Source: Ctena decussata (Eukaryota > Mollusca > Bivalvia > Lucinida > Lucinidae). Taken from it: 64,000 nt of DNA. The DNA is taken from contig OZ022499.1 in NCBI GenBank assembly GCA_963989385.1, positions 75,330,203 through 75,394,202 on the forward strand, written 5' to 3'. A model generated the notes under the pieces. The model worked only from the letters and a program-made list of their open reading frames with translations, was not told the DNA's origin and ran no database searches. The translations under genes were made by a program, and so were the position numbers. Position 1 is the stretch's first letter. Each line of letters begins with the position of its first letter. This document shows positions 35,822 to 46,318 of the stretch, piece after piece.

Positions 35822-36062
35822 ACTCTTTCGGCGCCAAAGTCGCAAAAATGCAACTTTGCAAACAGCGTATATCCAGATCAGCCGGCTCTTAAAAGAGCCG
35901 TCTGATCAGGATCTACACTGTTTGCCATTCAAATATGAACTTAAAAAGCCTGATTTTATGAAAAATGTCTTTAGATTGTTAAAATTTCCAATTACAAATC
36001 TGTCGTCTGATGATTTGAGCAGACGAAAATTTGTCGTCTGAAAAATTTGGCGCCGAAAGAGT
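35822..36062. mobile_element. 241-bp MITE family M3 with TTA duplication
   Basis: Perfect 17-bp TIR ACTCTTTCGGCGCCAAA with inverted TTTGGCGCCGAAAGAGT. Flanked by TTA on both sides (35819-35821, 36063-36065), a 3-bp target duplication. A central palindrome GCCGGCTCTTAAAAGAGCCG is followed by GTCTGATCAG and CACTGTTTGCC, shared with 62242-62470. Confidence 0.85.
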
Positions 36063-36170
36063 TTACACGTTTCATCCGTTGTGTGTTCGTATGAAACTGA
36101 ATGTTTCCTCCTAGAGCATCTGTTGACCCACAGTAGTTCAATGGCTTCATCTTTTATCTGTTATTTTCAG

Positions 36171-36255
36171 AAAATATCTCGGCAATGTCCTTGATGACGA
36201 AGCCATACGTGAAGGAAAACTGAAAAGCATAAAGGAACTACAGCATAATGTTTAA
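36171..36255 (+). CDS. candidate terminal coding exon (unidentified gene)
   Basis: A pyrimidine-rich stretch ending TTATTTTCAG (36161-36170) is a good splice acceptor. From it, one frame (phase with one leading base) reads KYLGNVLDDEAIREGKL, KSIKELQHNV and then TAA at 36253-36255. The composition, rich in charged residues with no low complexity, is unlike the surrounding noise, and the other two frames are quickly closed. I do not recognise the gene, see no upstream partner exon and no clear polyadenylation signal. It might be a chance frame. Confidence 0.3.
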
Positions 36256-36543
36256 CCCGAGTACAGATTCTGTTGTCGCGTAATCGTGTTTATCTTTTTT
36301 TATCTACTTTCGGTGAACGGGTACAATATCAGGGAAAGCATCCAGTTTCTTTTTTGGCCTCCTTTCCTGGGGGAACTCTATCTTACCTTCAAGAGCAGAC
36401 GGAAGATTTCTTCGTCCAGAAAAGCAAACAGAGTCACTAAAGTCGTTTCCCTTTGTAAAAGGAGATGGTAGGGTCGAGCGTTAGTGCTAGGTAACTGTCA
36501 ATGCCGGTGCGTTCTTTTAAGTTGGATAATTGTAGGGCAAGAA

Positions 36544-36546
<3 letters not shown>

Positions 36547-36598
<52 letters not shown>
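36547..36598. repeat. (CT)n microsatellite
   Basis: About 26 uninterrupted CT units. Frames translating it as Ser-Leu or Arg-Glu repeats are artefacts. Confidence 0.95.
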
Positions 36599-36602
<4 letters not shown>

Positions 36603-36727
36603 GACGGCTCGATATAGACTGAAATCTGAAATACTGTCTCAAAGAGCCCAGAGTCCAAAGCAACCAAATAAAGGTAACCAACCCTTTGTAAAAAGGCGGG
36701 AGAACATGGTGATGTGCATTTCACATA

Positions 36728-36965
36728 TGAGCCGCGACACGAGAAAACCAACAATGTGGTTGTGCGCCCATCGCAGACTCAGATCAACCTGGGCATCCGC
36801 CAAATTTGACCAGACTCTTCGTTAAGAGCTCAAATTGTAGCTAAGGGTCTAAGCTACCTCCATGCGGACAGCGAAGACTCTGATCAGACTGGGCGGATGC
36901 ACAGGCTGATTTGAGTTTGCGCTTGGCGCACGACCACATTGTTGGTTTTATCGTGTCGCGGCTCA
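36728..36965 (-). mobile_element. palindromic MITE family P1, minus copy
   Basis: Ends TGAGCCGCGACACGAGAAAA and CGTGTCGCGGCTCA, flanked by TA on both sides. The centre reads GGGTCTAAGCTACCTCCATG, that is, the inverse orientation to copies 1 and 2. Confidence 0.85.
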
Positions 36966-37178
36966 TATATTTTCGTCAAAATCGATTCTTATCTGTTCGT
37001 GTATAACGGTATTTTATATTAATGGCTAAATTAGCTGCATAGAATCTTGAATGAGACAACTGCATGCAACTTCTGTTGACTGTACAGTCTGCAATTGTAA
37101 AATACGTAAACAAGCTTTTTCATAAAAAGGATGCCCTTGATACACCAGCTCAGTCTGAGTTGAAACATAATAGATTTA

Positions 37179-37412
37179 TGAGCCGCGACACGAGAAAACC
37201 AGCAAAGTGGTTGTGCGCCCAGCGCTAACTCAGATCAGCCTGGGCATCCGCCTAGTCCGATAAGACTCTTCGCTCAGTGCTTAAAGGGTAGCCAAGGGCC
37301 AAAGCTACCTCCATGCGCGGAGCAAAGACTCTAATCAGACTGGGCGGATGCCCAGGCTAATCTGAGTCTTTGCTGGGCGCACAACTACTTTGTTTTCTCG
37401 TGTCGCGGTTCA
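37179..37412 (-). mobile_element. palindromic MITE family P1, minus copy
   Basis: Ends TGAGCCGCGACACGAGAAAA and CTCGTGTCGCGGTTCA; inner GACTCTAATCAGACTGGGCG. Flanked by TA. Right arm lacks the usual TTGTTGG step (ACTTTGTTTTCTCG). Confidence 0.85.
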
Positions 37413-37681
37413 TATTTATTTCAAAACGATTTAGATATACAATATTTTACAAGAAAGAATACTAATATTTAGTTCTCAGTTCTTCTTGTTCAGAGTATTA
37501 TTCCCAGCTGGCATGAAAACTTCATGCCTCCAGCGGTGCCTTTAGCAAAGGGCTATTATCAATAAGTTCTGAAGTTACATAATCTGGAAGCAAAGGAATA
37601 CACCATACAGACAATAGATTTGGGTTGATTAAATCTTTTCAGGACCATGCCCTCTAACATCGGTTTAGCAGAACTCCCTTT

Positions 37682-38027
37682 TCAAATGACAAAGTAGAAA
37701 TGACCAGAAATTAGATAATATGCCCTATGATGAAGTACGGGGACAGGTTTAAGGGCGTCATATGGTACCTCTTGAACCAAGGAATGTACAAAAGAAACAA
37801 AAACAGCAGTCCCAGGTTGACTGAATCCGTTCATGGCCAGTATCGCACATTTTACTACTGCGTGGGCAAGACAAGGCGGCCCGTGGCGTAGATACAACAT
37901 ACTAGCAACATTTATCTTTCTTAAAGGGGCGAAGCATGTCAACGATGGAGTCATCCACGTTATAAAACATAGAAGATGGCTTCCTGACCCCTTTGCCGTA
38001 GTCATTACAGGAGCCAATTTAAACCAG
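37682..38027. other. overlapping open frames, less AT-rich block
   Basis: A 141-aa minus-strand frame (37682-38107) and a 69-aa plus-strand frame (37833-38042) overlap. The block is visibly richer in G and C than its neighbours, and both translations look protein-like. I recognise neither, and both run into the MITE that starts at 38028. It could be an exon or a transposon remnant; no function proposed. Confidence 0.3.
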
Positions 38028-38271
38028 GCCCCGAGGTTATAAAACTTTTTTGTGCTCAACTCAGCTGAGCATGAAATTTTCTCTGCTGATAAATATGAAA
38101 ATGCCAACTAGTGTTGGCATTTTCATATTCATAAGCAGAGAAAATTTCATACTCAGCTAAACTGAGCAAGAAAACAACTGTACTTACCAGTAATTTGCTA
38201 CATGCATTTATTAGCAGGTTAAATTTCATGCTCAGCTGAGTTGAGTATGAAAAGTTTTATAACCTTAGGGC
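38028..38271. mobile_element. MITE family M1, copy 3 with CAG duplication
   Basis: TIR GCCCCGAGGTTATAAAACTT and inverted ATAACCTTAGGGC; flanks CAG/CAG (38025-38027, 38272-38274). It holds an extra palindromic insert (TGCCAACTAGTGTTGGCA) and an additional right-arm segment near 38160-38220, so the interior has been rearranged. Confidence 0.85.
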
Positions 38272-38389
38272 CAGGCTACAATGTCAGACAAATACAGCGC
38301 TACAGCGACTTTGATATGACGTTTTTGTTCAAAGTTGAATGCCTACTGGAATATGCTCTCCAATTTCAAATTGACTGAGGTAAATGGGT

Positions 38390-38485
38390 ACAATTTCAAG
38401 GGCAACAACTCTTCCATTTTCATTATTGATTCCCTTCGCAAGAGGTGTTAACTCTTAAAGGAAAGAATTTGCTTATCTAGGAACC
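38390..38485 (+). repeat. R2 dispersed repeat copy
   Basis: CAATTTCAAGGGCAACAACT, CTTCCATTTTCATTATTG and GTGTTAACTCTTAAAGGAAA, the standard R2 order. Confidence 0.5.
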
Positions 38486-39250
38486 CCGAATTACCCAAGC
38501 AAAAGCTGGAAATGGGAAATAATACTTTGGAATGCATTTGGTATATCTATTATTTGAATTGCGGTGTGTGTGTATATACTTCAAGGAAAGGTCACTTTCA
38601 ATCCGAAGTTGCCAGTTTATGTGAAATTTAATAGCAATATCAATCTCTAAAGTATATGAACTATTTGTTAACTAACCAATTTGTCTGAAAAAAAAAAAAA
38701 AAAAAAAAAAAACATTTAAGCACTAACGCATTGCGAGTCGTCATGATCAATGTTGAAATTTCAGTATTTCTCAGGAAAAGACTCAATCAATGCGAATGTT
38801 CTATTTGAATCTTTGTTTATATACATCTATCCAAACATGCCTGGTAAACGCAAAATTCCACTTTCTGTTGAAAATTAAAATTCCAAGCTTCTGCAAAATG
38901 GTATCAAAGTCATAATGTAACAATGCTTCCGTATTTGATTCTAATATATATGTAAAGCGCACTTCTGCACACGTTTTGCATTGAAGTATAAACTGATAGA
39001 AGTAATCATAAAACTTCTGAATGTGGCCAAACCGAAATTCTGGTTTGGCCACTTTCGGGAATTTTGTGATAACCACCAGTTTTTCGTATGCAAAGCTGAA
39101 ATTTTATGCTAATATAAATTAAATACATGTGAGTCGAATAAAATTGTTATAGTTTGGCTAACAGTTTGCAGAAGCCTGCCTGATTACTTTCCTACATGCA
39201 CCTCCCCACAAAATTACATGAATTACTTAACAAGAATTCTGCAGAATGCG
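38486..39250. other. unassigned; poly-A tract 38690-38712
   Basis: AT-rich. The 91-aa minus-strand frame at 38801-39076 is not recognised. Confidence 0.35.
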
Positions 39251-40432
39251 GTGTCTCGCCTGTCTACGCTTTGTCACAAAACAGAACTAAACTAGATAAC
39301 AATGCGGATTTTGAAAAGTCAGTGAACCCTAAAAGGTAGGCCAAGATGCAATATTGATGACAGTTTTCAGTTTCACTGTTCCAGATGTATGCATGTACCA
39401 CATTTCATGGCTCTAGCCTTTATCGCTCCTAAGAAACAAATGCTAAACTTGACGCAAATGCTTCTAAGTCGAAGAATCTTAAAATGTCAGTCTAAAGGCA
39501 ATATCGAAGGTGACTTTGATCTTTACTCGTCCAGATCTTTGCATGACTCAGGTTTCATGGCTCTAGCACTTATAAACAGAGAATCCTAAGAAACAGAGCT
39601 AAACGAGAAAACTTGACAAAATGCAAAGTCGGTGATTCGTTAAAACTATTATATTGGGTTTAAGCTTAACTCTTCCAGATGTAAACATGACCCAAGTTTC
39701 ATGGCTCTAGCCATTATAATTCTTGAGAAACATATAGCTTAACGTGAAAACCTTGAAAAAAATGCTGTATCGGTGAACCACAAAAAGTAGGTCAAGATTC
39801 GGTATTAGTAAAAGTTTTAAGCTTTACTCGACCAGATGTATGCATGACCCAAATTTCGTGGCTTTACCCCTTTTAGTTTCTGAGAAATAGAGCTAAACGC
39901 AAAAACTCGACATAAAATTACTAGGTCGGTGAATCGTAAGACTAGGAAAATACTCGGTATTGATGGGAGCTTTGAGTTTTACTCTTCCAGATGTATGCAC
40001 GGCCCAAGTTTCATTGTTCTAGCCCTTATAGGTCCTAAGAAACAGAGCTAAACGCGAAAACTCGACAAAATATTGCAAATTCAGCGAGCCATAAAAAGTA
40101 GGTCAAGACTCAATATTAATAGTGGCTTTAAGTTTTACTCTTCCAGATGTATGCTTGCACCAAGTTTCATGACTCTAGCCCCTATACTATAATTCTTGAG
40201 AAACAGACCTAAACGCGAAGACTATTGATGATGGCTTAAAGCTTTTCTCTTCCAGATGTACGCATGTCCCAAGTTTCATGGCTCTAGCCCCTATAGCTCT
40301 TGAGAAAATGAGCTAAACGCAAAAAAAAATTTGACAAAAGTTTACGCCGCCGATGACGAGGCCGCTGACGACACCGGAAAAAAAAAAAACAATACATATG
40401 TCTCGCTTCTACTTTTCAGGCGAGACAAAAAA
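39251..40432 (+). mobile_element. tandem-array element HB (seven ~150-bp units)
   Basis: Left end TGTCTCGCCTG. Units are marked by CCAGATGTATGCATGACCCA at 39381, 39531, 39675, 39832, 39987, 40143 and 40252 (spacings 150, 144, 157, 155, 156, 109; the last unit is shortened). Each unit carries TTTCATGGCTCTAGCCC and AAACAGAGCTAAACGCGAAA. The right end is a hairpin TGTCTCGC ... GCGAGACA (40399-40427), repeating the left motif inverted. No gene. Confidence 0.75.
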
Positions 40433-40845
40433 CTAGTCTGATTGGCTGATCACGAATACGCATGTTATTTGTTGCATTGCATACTAAAGGCAATCAAAGT
40501 ATAAAGTTACAGAGAGAAGTTTAATAAACTGTGAAATAATGAGAAAAACTATATACGATAGAAATAGTGGAAGAAAGTATCTAATGGTTTTGTGTGCTGC
40601 TCAATCTTGATCGATAGACGTGTTGTGTTGTTAATCTAAGTCGACATTTATTTGCTCATTTATAGTCGGGCAACTTGTTACACTGTGTATAAATAGAGCA
40701 CTAATTCCTCGCTGCCTATCGCTTATTGGCAATCTGCAGCGAATTTATTATATAGACCGAAAGCAATTATGCTGTAAACAACGGTTAGAATATCTCCTGC
40801 TCTGTCGTCAGTGGAGTATCAGATGGATGAGTTATTGCATTTCAG
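40433..40845. other. no recognisable feature
   Basis: AT-rich interval between two mobile elements. Confidence 0.4.
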
Positions 40846-41067
40846 GGTCCGTATTCATAAAGCCACTTAAGTGGTTGCTATGCGGTTGCTAAGGCTAAAT
40901 ATCTATGAAGGAGATTCCCTACAACTATGAAATTAGGTCTGGAGGAACAGTCTTACAAAGACTGTTCCTCCAGGCCAAATTCTCATAGTTGTAGGGAATC
41001 TCCTTGATAGAAATTCAGCCTTAGCAACAGCATAGCAACCACTTAAGTTGTTTTATGAATACGGACC
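40846..41067. mobile_element. MITE family M2, copy 2 with CAG duplication
   Basis: TIR GGTCCGTATTCATAAAGCCA and inverted ATGAATACGGACC; CAG flanks at 40843-40845 and 41068-41070. Foldback arms GGAGATTCCCTACAACTATG as in copies 1 and 3. Confidence 0.9.
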
Positions 41068-41316
41068 CAGAGGCTCTAGATGTAGACTTTGTTTTTAACT
41101 ATATATCAGCTTGTAGAGCCCTATGTTGGTCTGCTTGTTCTATCAAATATAAACGTGGTTTTATATTATTTCTCTCAACATTGGTTTGTTTTCCAGTTTC
41201 ACTTCAAAGTCACCGGCTAGGGGATGCCCCGGCCGGGCTAAAAACAGGCTTATCAACCTACTACTCCCATTTATCATTCGGTACCCAATATCTGTCCTGA
41301 ATTGCTCATGAGAGAA

Positions 41317-41554
41317 TGCGCCGTGACGTGACAAAACCAACAATGTGGTCGTGCGTCCAGAGCAGACTCAGATCAGCCTGGGCATCCGCCCAGTCTGATC
41401 AGAGTCTTCACTGTCCGCATGGAGGTAGCTCAGTCCCTTAGCTACCCTTTAAGCACTTAGCAAAGAGACTGACCAGACTAGGCGGATGCCTAGGCTGATC
41501 TGAGTCTGCACTGGGCGCACAACCACATTGTTGGTTTTCTCGTGTCGCGGCTCA
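41317..41554 (+). mobile_element. palindromic MITE family P1, plus copy
   Basis: Left end TGCGCCGTGACGTGACAAAA (diverged), right end CTCGTGTCGCGGCTCA. Flanked by GAA on both sides. Centre GCATGGAGGTAGCTCAGTCC. Confidence 0.85.
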
Positions 41555-41762
41555 GAATAAGTTCTGTAAACTTAGATGCCTCAGAAGAAAGAAATACACC
41601 AAAGAAATGAAATAAAACAAAGCAGACTCGGTTTAACTGAGTGTCGCCATAATCAGTAATGACCAGTAAAGATGTGTAACATTTGTCAGCTGCCACCCCT
41701 CCCTTCTCCCACTAGACGACATAAATTATGAACTGATCATTCGCCATTGTAAGATCATGACT

Positions 41763-42000
41763 TGAGCCGCGACACGAGAAAACCAACAAAGTGGTTGTGA
41801 GCCCAGCGCGGACTCAGATCAGCCTGGGCATGCGCCCAATCTGATCAGAGTCTTCGCTGTAGTCTTAAAGGGTAGCTAAGGGTCTAAGCTACCACCATGC
41901 GGACAGCGAAAACTCTGATCAGACTCGGCGGATTCCCAGGCTGCTCTGAGTCTACGCTGGGTGCACAACTACTTTGTTGGTTTTCTCGTGTCGCGGCTCA
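41763..42000 (-). mobile_element. palindromic MITE family P1, minus copy
   Basis: Canonical ends TGAGCCGCGACACGAGAAAA and CTCGTGTCGCGGCTCA; centre GGGTCTAAGCTACCACCATG, minus orientation. Only 208 bp from the previous copy, which has the opposite orientation. Confidence 0.9.
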
Positions 42001-42316
42001 AAATTTTATAGTATTGCCACGACACAGAGAAATTGTAACTACTCAATATTAACTCATGTCAGCACTCCGTTACATTGTCTTATGAAACTCAGGTTCGAAT
42101 TAAAGTTTAAGTGACGCAATGAGAAGCATAGCTATTCCTTGAAAACAAAAGGAAGTTCGAAAAATTAAAAGAAGCCAAACATTTGCTCGACAAATGTATA
42201 CCTTCGACAAGGCAAAATGTCTGAAGAAAATCATTTAAGACTTAACAGAAAGCTCTCTTAGCAGATTTTCAATAAAAAGACGATAAATACTTCCTTATTA
42301 ATAGAAACGTATTAGG
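42001..42316. other. no recognisable feature
   Basis: AT-rich, no structure seen. Confidence 0.4.
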
Positions 42317-42452
42317 TTGAAGGACGTCATTTGTCCAGACGTAGAAATCAATGATCCTATATTAGCAATCAGGCCAGGGCAAAGTTCCTTTTCATATTAG
42401 CTAGTACAGCTTATGGCCAGATTACTCTGTCAATCATAGATTATTTCTTTCC
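42317..42452 (+). repeat. duplicated block D1, copy 1
   Basis: AAGGACGTCATTTGTCCAGA, AGCAATCAGGCCAGGGCAAA and TACAGCTTATGGCCAGATTA recur with few changes at 50462-50600. Both copies lie shortly upstream of a P1 palindrome. Confidence 0.7.
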
Positions 42453-42510
42453 TTTTTTCTTAAATCAAACGACTTCTGCAGCTGAATCATTTTTTGGTAC
42501 TATTCATATA

Positions 42511-42738
42511 TGAGCCGCGACACGAGAAAGCCAGCAAAGTGGTAGTGCGCCCAGCGCAGACTCAGATCAGCCTGGGCATCCACCAAATCTGATCAGACTC
42601 TTCGCTAAACATTTAAAGGGTAGCTAAGGGTCTCAGATACCTCCATGTGGATAGTGAAGACTCTGATCAGACTGGGCGGATGCCCAGGATGATCTTGGTC
42701 TGCGCTGGGCGCACAACCACTTTGTTGGTTTTGTCGTT
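42511..42738 (-). mobile_element. palindromic MITE family P1, right end lost
   Basis: Left end intact; the right half stops at TTGTTGGTTTTGTCG with no CGCGGCTCA. Centre GGGTCTCAGATACCTCCATG, minus orientation. Confidence 0.8.
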
Positions 42739-43073
42739 TGAATCCATAGTTGTTTTCTCTTTTCATAAGTTACCATTGATCAAAAAGGTAAAGCTTCGTT
42801 TATCGTGGTTTGGTTTATTGTATTCTTGTCATATTTGGTGAAACTAAATAGAGCATGAAATTTTAGAAATATAGTAGATCTATTACATACAACCATTTGC
42901 GGCCAGACTGCACATGTAGCTGAGTGATACTTATGTTGTAGTTGTCGTTGATGATGGTATCGATGATGACGATGATGATGATGACGATAATGTAGATTTT
43001 TTTTCATGCATTTGAGACCGAACTGCTCAAGGTCCGTTGTAGTCAAAAGAATACAAACTGTTGTTCGGGCCTG

Positions 43074-43219
43074 GGTTCGAGTTTATATAACTTGAGAATA
43101 ATCTCAAACTTAAAATAAAGCACACTGATTGGCTGCTTCCGAGCATGTGCTCGGAAGCAGCAAATCAGTGTGCTTTATTTTGAGTTTGAGAATGTACTCA
43201 AGTTTTATAACCTCGGGGC
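43074..43219. mobile_element. MITE family M1, short variant with CTG duplication
   Basis: The right end AGTTTTATAACCTCGGGGC is that of M1; the left end is diverged (GGTTCGAGTTTATATAACTT). The interior differs from copies 1-3: AATAAAGCACACTGATTGGC folds onto its complement. CTG flanks at 43071-43073 and 43220-43222. Confidence 0.8.
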
Positions 43220-43264
43220 CTGATTTCAATACGGAAACTATTGTTACTTGCTGCTTGCTTCAGA

Positions 43265-43310
43265 CAACATGATCCTTCCAAAATGGGGTCTACTCTTCAA
43301 GGAAAGAGGT
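43265..43310 (+). repeat. R2 dispersed repeat fragment
   Basis: ATGGGGTCTACTCTTCAAGG AAAGAGG, the R2 signature. Confidence 0.4.
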
Positions 43311-43750
43311 AACACCCACTGAAAAGGAAGGCAAAGACAAAAAAAATGATAAAAATAAAATAAAGGAAAAGAGAATTAAATCATTTGAGAATGAATCATA
43401 GAACTGAGAAAATCACACTTTCGCACTGTATGAATTTCAGGTAGTATCTCAGATATAATTGAATAGGAGCATGTCATACAATGAGCATGGCATGTGAGCA
43501 ACTATGGAATAACCAACTGTTTAACATGGTACCTTTGCAGAATGACGTCTCGATGACGTCACTTAGACACGCATATAAACCATTAGTTGCTTTGATAACG
43601 TATCTTTGATGTCATTGGTTCCGATTCATGGCAAACAGTGTATGCCATGCCCCACCAGCTTTTCAATGACATTACAAGCTAAAATTCTTTCAACAGAAAC
43701 TTCAGATTTTTTAAACAAATAATTATTCTCAAGTCATCAAATTCCATGTA
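43311..43750. other. no recognisable feature
   Basis: A-rich then mixed DNA; no element identified. Confidence 0.4.
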
Positions 43751-44837
43751 ACTAGAAAATTGTGTCTGTAAGACACTAATGATGCCCCCGTGCAGCGCCT
43801 GTCACATGATATGTATATCCATAAAGCACCTACAAAGAATCCATTGAACACATAAGCTGCCATGAAAAAAACTGCCCAAAATGCCTAAGTTAAAAAGGCT
43901 GTGATTCTGTCAAAATTAATTCTAGGCCTATCAATATGCCTCATCATATCTTCAAATATGTCAACCATATGTAGACAAGGTTTGAAAAAGATCCATTGAA
44001 AACTGTGGAGCAAGTTGATAACACAAAATCCATACCCTACAATGCAAAATTTCCCTAGAATGACTAAGTTCAAAAGGCCATAATTCTGTCAAAATTTATT
44101 CTAGTGCCATCAAAAACCCACATGCACATCTTCAATACATTCACAGCATGTATGCAAAGTTTGAAAATGATCCATTGAAAACTGTGAGAGGAGTTGATTA
44201 CACAAACTCTATACCCTACAATGCAAAAATTTGCCTAAAATGACTAAGTTCAAAAGGCCGTTATTCTGTCAAAATCAATTCTAGGTCCAACAAAAATCCA
44301 CATGCACATCTTCAATATGTCCACAACATGTATGCAAGGTTTGAAAAAGATACATTGAAAACTGTGGGAGGAGTTGATTACACAAACTCTATACCTTACA
44401 ATGCAAAAATTTGCCTAAAATGACTAAGTTCAAAAGGCCATAATTCTGTCAAAATTAATTTTAGGTCCACCAAAAATCCACATGCACATCTTCAATATGT
44501 CCATAACATGTATGCAAGGTTTGAAAAAGATCCGTTGAAAACTGTGAGAGGAGTTGATTACACAAAATCTATACCCTACAATGCAAAAATTTGCCTAAAA
44601 TGACTAAGTTCAAAAGGTCGTAATTCTGTCAAAATTAATTCTAGGGCCAACAAAAATCCACATGCACATCTTCAATATGTCCCCAACATGTATGCAAAGT
44701 TTGAAACAGTTCCATTGAAAACTGTGGGAGGAGTTGATTACACAAACTCTATACCATAAAGCGTGACGAACAGACAGACGGACAGACAGACAGGGGCAAA
44801 TCTTAATGCCCCCTGACTATCGTCACGGGGGCATAAA
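43751..44837 (+). mobile_element. tandem-array element HA, copy 3 (five 180-bp units)
   Basis: Left ACTAGAAAATTGTGTCTGTA with GTGTC/GACAC hairpin. The marker TGACTAAGTTCAAAAGGC lies at 43882 (variant), 44061, 44241, 44421 and 44601: exactly 180 bp apart for the last four, so the array is recent or homogenised. A GACA/GACG run follows, then the hairpin GCCCCCTGAC TATC GTCACGGGGGC. Confidence 0.85.
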
Positions 44838-44871
44838 AATGATAGTTGCTGCCTCTGAAAGTTTACGATAT

Positions 44872-45203
44872 CACAGGATATAATCGATTTCGCTAATGTT
44901 CGCTTCCTACAGAGACTGTTAATCATATTTGGCTTCCGCCGAGACTGTCCGCGAACTCTTGCTTCCTGCAGGGACTACTGTCCTCGTAAATTGGCTTCCT
45001 GCCGAGACTGTCCGCGTGACTCTGCTTCCTGCCGAGAGCCTCGGCAGGAAGCAGAATCACGCGGACAGTCTCTGCAGGAAGCCATTTATCATGTACAGAA
45101 GTCTCGGCAGGAAACAAGAGCTGTGGACAGTCTCGGCGGAAGCCAAATATGATGTACAGTCTCTGCAGGACGCGAAAATTAGCGGAATCGATTATACCCT
45201 GTG
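44872..45203. mobile_element. 332-bp foldback element F1, copy 1
   Basis: Ends CACAGGATATAATCGATTTC and the inverted GGAATCGATTATACCCTGTG. The arms are made of repeats of CTTCCTGCCGAGACTGTCCG in alternating versions and meet at GAGAGCCTCGG. Flanks GATAT/GTTAT suggest a 5-bp target duplication with one change. The frames reading SAETVRELLLPA and GRKQNHADSLGRK on the two arms translate the palindrome and are not genes. Confidence 0.85.
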
Positions 45204-45618
45204 GTTATGATTGACTTTAGGAGCACAAGCGCACTTTGAGCAGTAAATGTTCTAAAAGACGTCATCCTACTAACCTAAATGTCACGGAACTCTATGGTAC
45301 TCATTCTCTAATTATTAGTCACTTAAACGACGGCCTATATAAATTACTAAGAAAACATAAACATATTGTATGATGGGAGAAAGCACTCTAGCTACTTGAT
45401 TAACACAAGAACCCAGCTGAGGGCATCGTATTCTTTCCTATCATAACAAATAGATCCATTTGGTACATTATTTCATAGAGAGATACTCGAAGCCAAATAA
45501 TTACGAATTATAATAGTTGCAAAGTATACATTGGGTTAATGGCCGACAGTATATCAAGACAGCTCAGGTTCTAATAACAGCGACAAACGATGAAGAATTA
45601 TTGTTGTTGTAATCAAGA
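45204..45618. other. no recognisable feature
   Basis: AT-rich interval between the first F1 foldback and the central palindrome; nothing recognised. Confidence 0.4.
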
Positions 45619-45929
45619 CAAATCGAGGCAAACAAATTGTATGATTTTCTTCCTAGAACAATCTCACACCTGGTTAACTATGTTTTTAAGGCTGTTACGA
45701 AACGAAAAAGGGCTGTCACCATACGAAAAAGAATCCTAGTTCCCAAACGACCTGGTCGTCGTGGCTAAACAAATTTGTTTAGCCACGTTGACGAAGTAGT
45801 TTTGGAACTATGGCTCCTTTTTGTTTTGTAACAGTCTCGTTTTCGTTTTCTAACAGTCTTAAAAACATAGTTAACTTAGTGTGAGATTGGTCAAGGAAGA
45901 ATATCATGCAATTTGTTTGCCTCAATTTG
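45619..45929. repeat. 311-bp palindrome between the F1 foldbacks
   Basis: Arms CAAATCGAGGCAAACAAATT and AATTTGTTTGCCTCAATTTG, with TTAACTATGTTTTTAAG / CTTAAAAACATAGTTAA inside and CTAAACAAATTTGTTTAG at the centre. No similarity to F1. Confidence 0.8.
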
Positions 45930-45985
45930 AAAGATATTTCTATACTTGTTTGACCTATATACAGGTGTCCTCAGAACCATATTTA

Positions 45986-46318
45986 CACAGGGTATAATCG
46001 ATTCCGCTAATTTTCGCTTCCTGCAGAGACTGTACATCATATTTGGCTTCCGCCGAGACTGTCCGCGAACTTTTGCTTCCTGCCGAGACTTCTGTACATG
46101 ATAAATGGCTTCCTGCAGAGACTGTCCGCGTGATTCTGCTTCCTGCCGAGAGCCTCGGCAGGAAGCAGAATCACGCGGACAGTCTCGGCAGGAAGCTATT
46201 TTTCGAGGACAGTAGTCTCTGCAGGAAGCAAGAGTTCGCGGACAGTCTCGGCGGAAGCCAAATATGATGTACAGTCTCTGCAGGAAGCGAAAATTGGCGG
46301 AATCGATTATACCCTGTG
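45986..46318. mobile_element. 333-bp foldback element F1, copy 2
   Basis: Ends CACAGGGTATAATCGATTCC and the inverted ATCGATTATACCCTGTG. Flanked by ATTTA on both sides (45981-45985, 46319-46323), a perfect 5-bp duplication. Arms consist of CTTCCTGC(C/A)GAGACTGT words as in copy 1. Confidence 0.9.

Noticed and set aside
36003..36045. Second hammerhead-like core (CTGATGA ... GAAA) inside MITE M3
   Set aside because: CTGATGA and GAAA are present, but stem II would be 4 weak pairs with a 2-nt loop, stem III does not form and stem I does not pair. Most likely chance.
36437..36825. Frames with long Ser-Leu or Arg-Glu repeats
   Set aside because: Direct translation of the CT microsatellite.
44923..46267. 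Open frames reading SAETVRELLLPA and similar on both strands
   Set aside because: They translate the arms of the F1 foldbacks; the same frame appears on both strands because of the palindrome.
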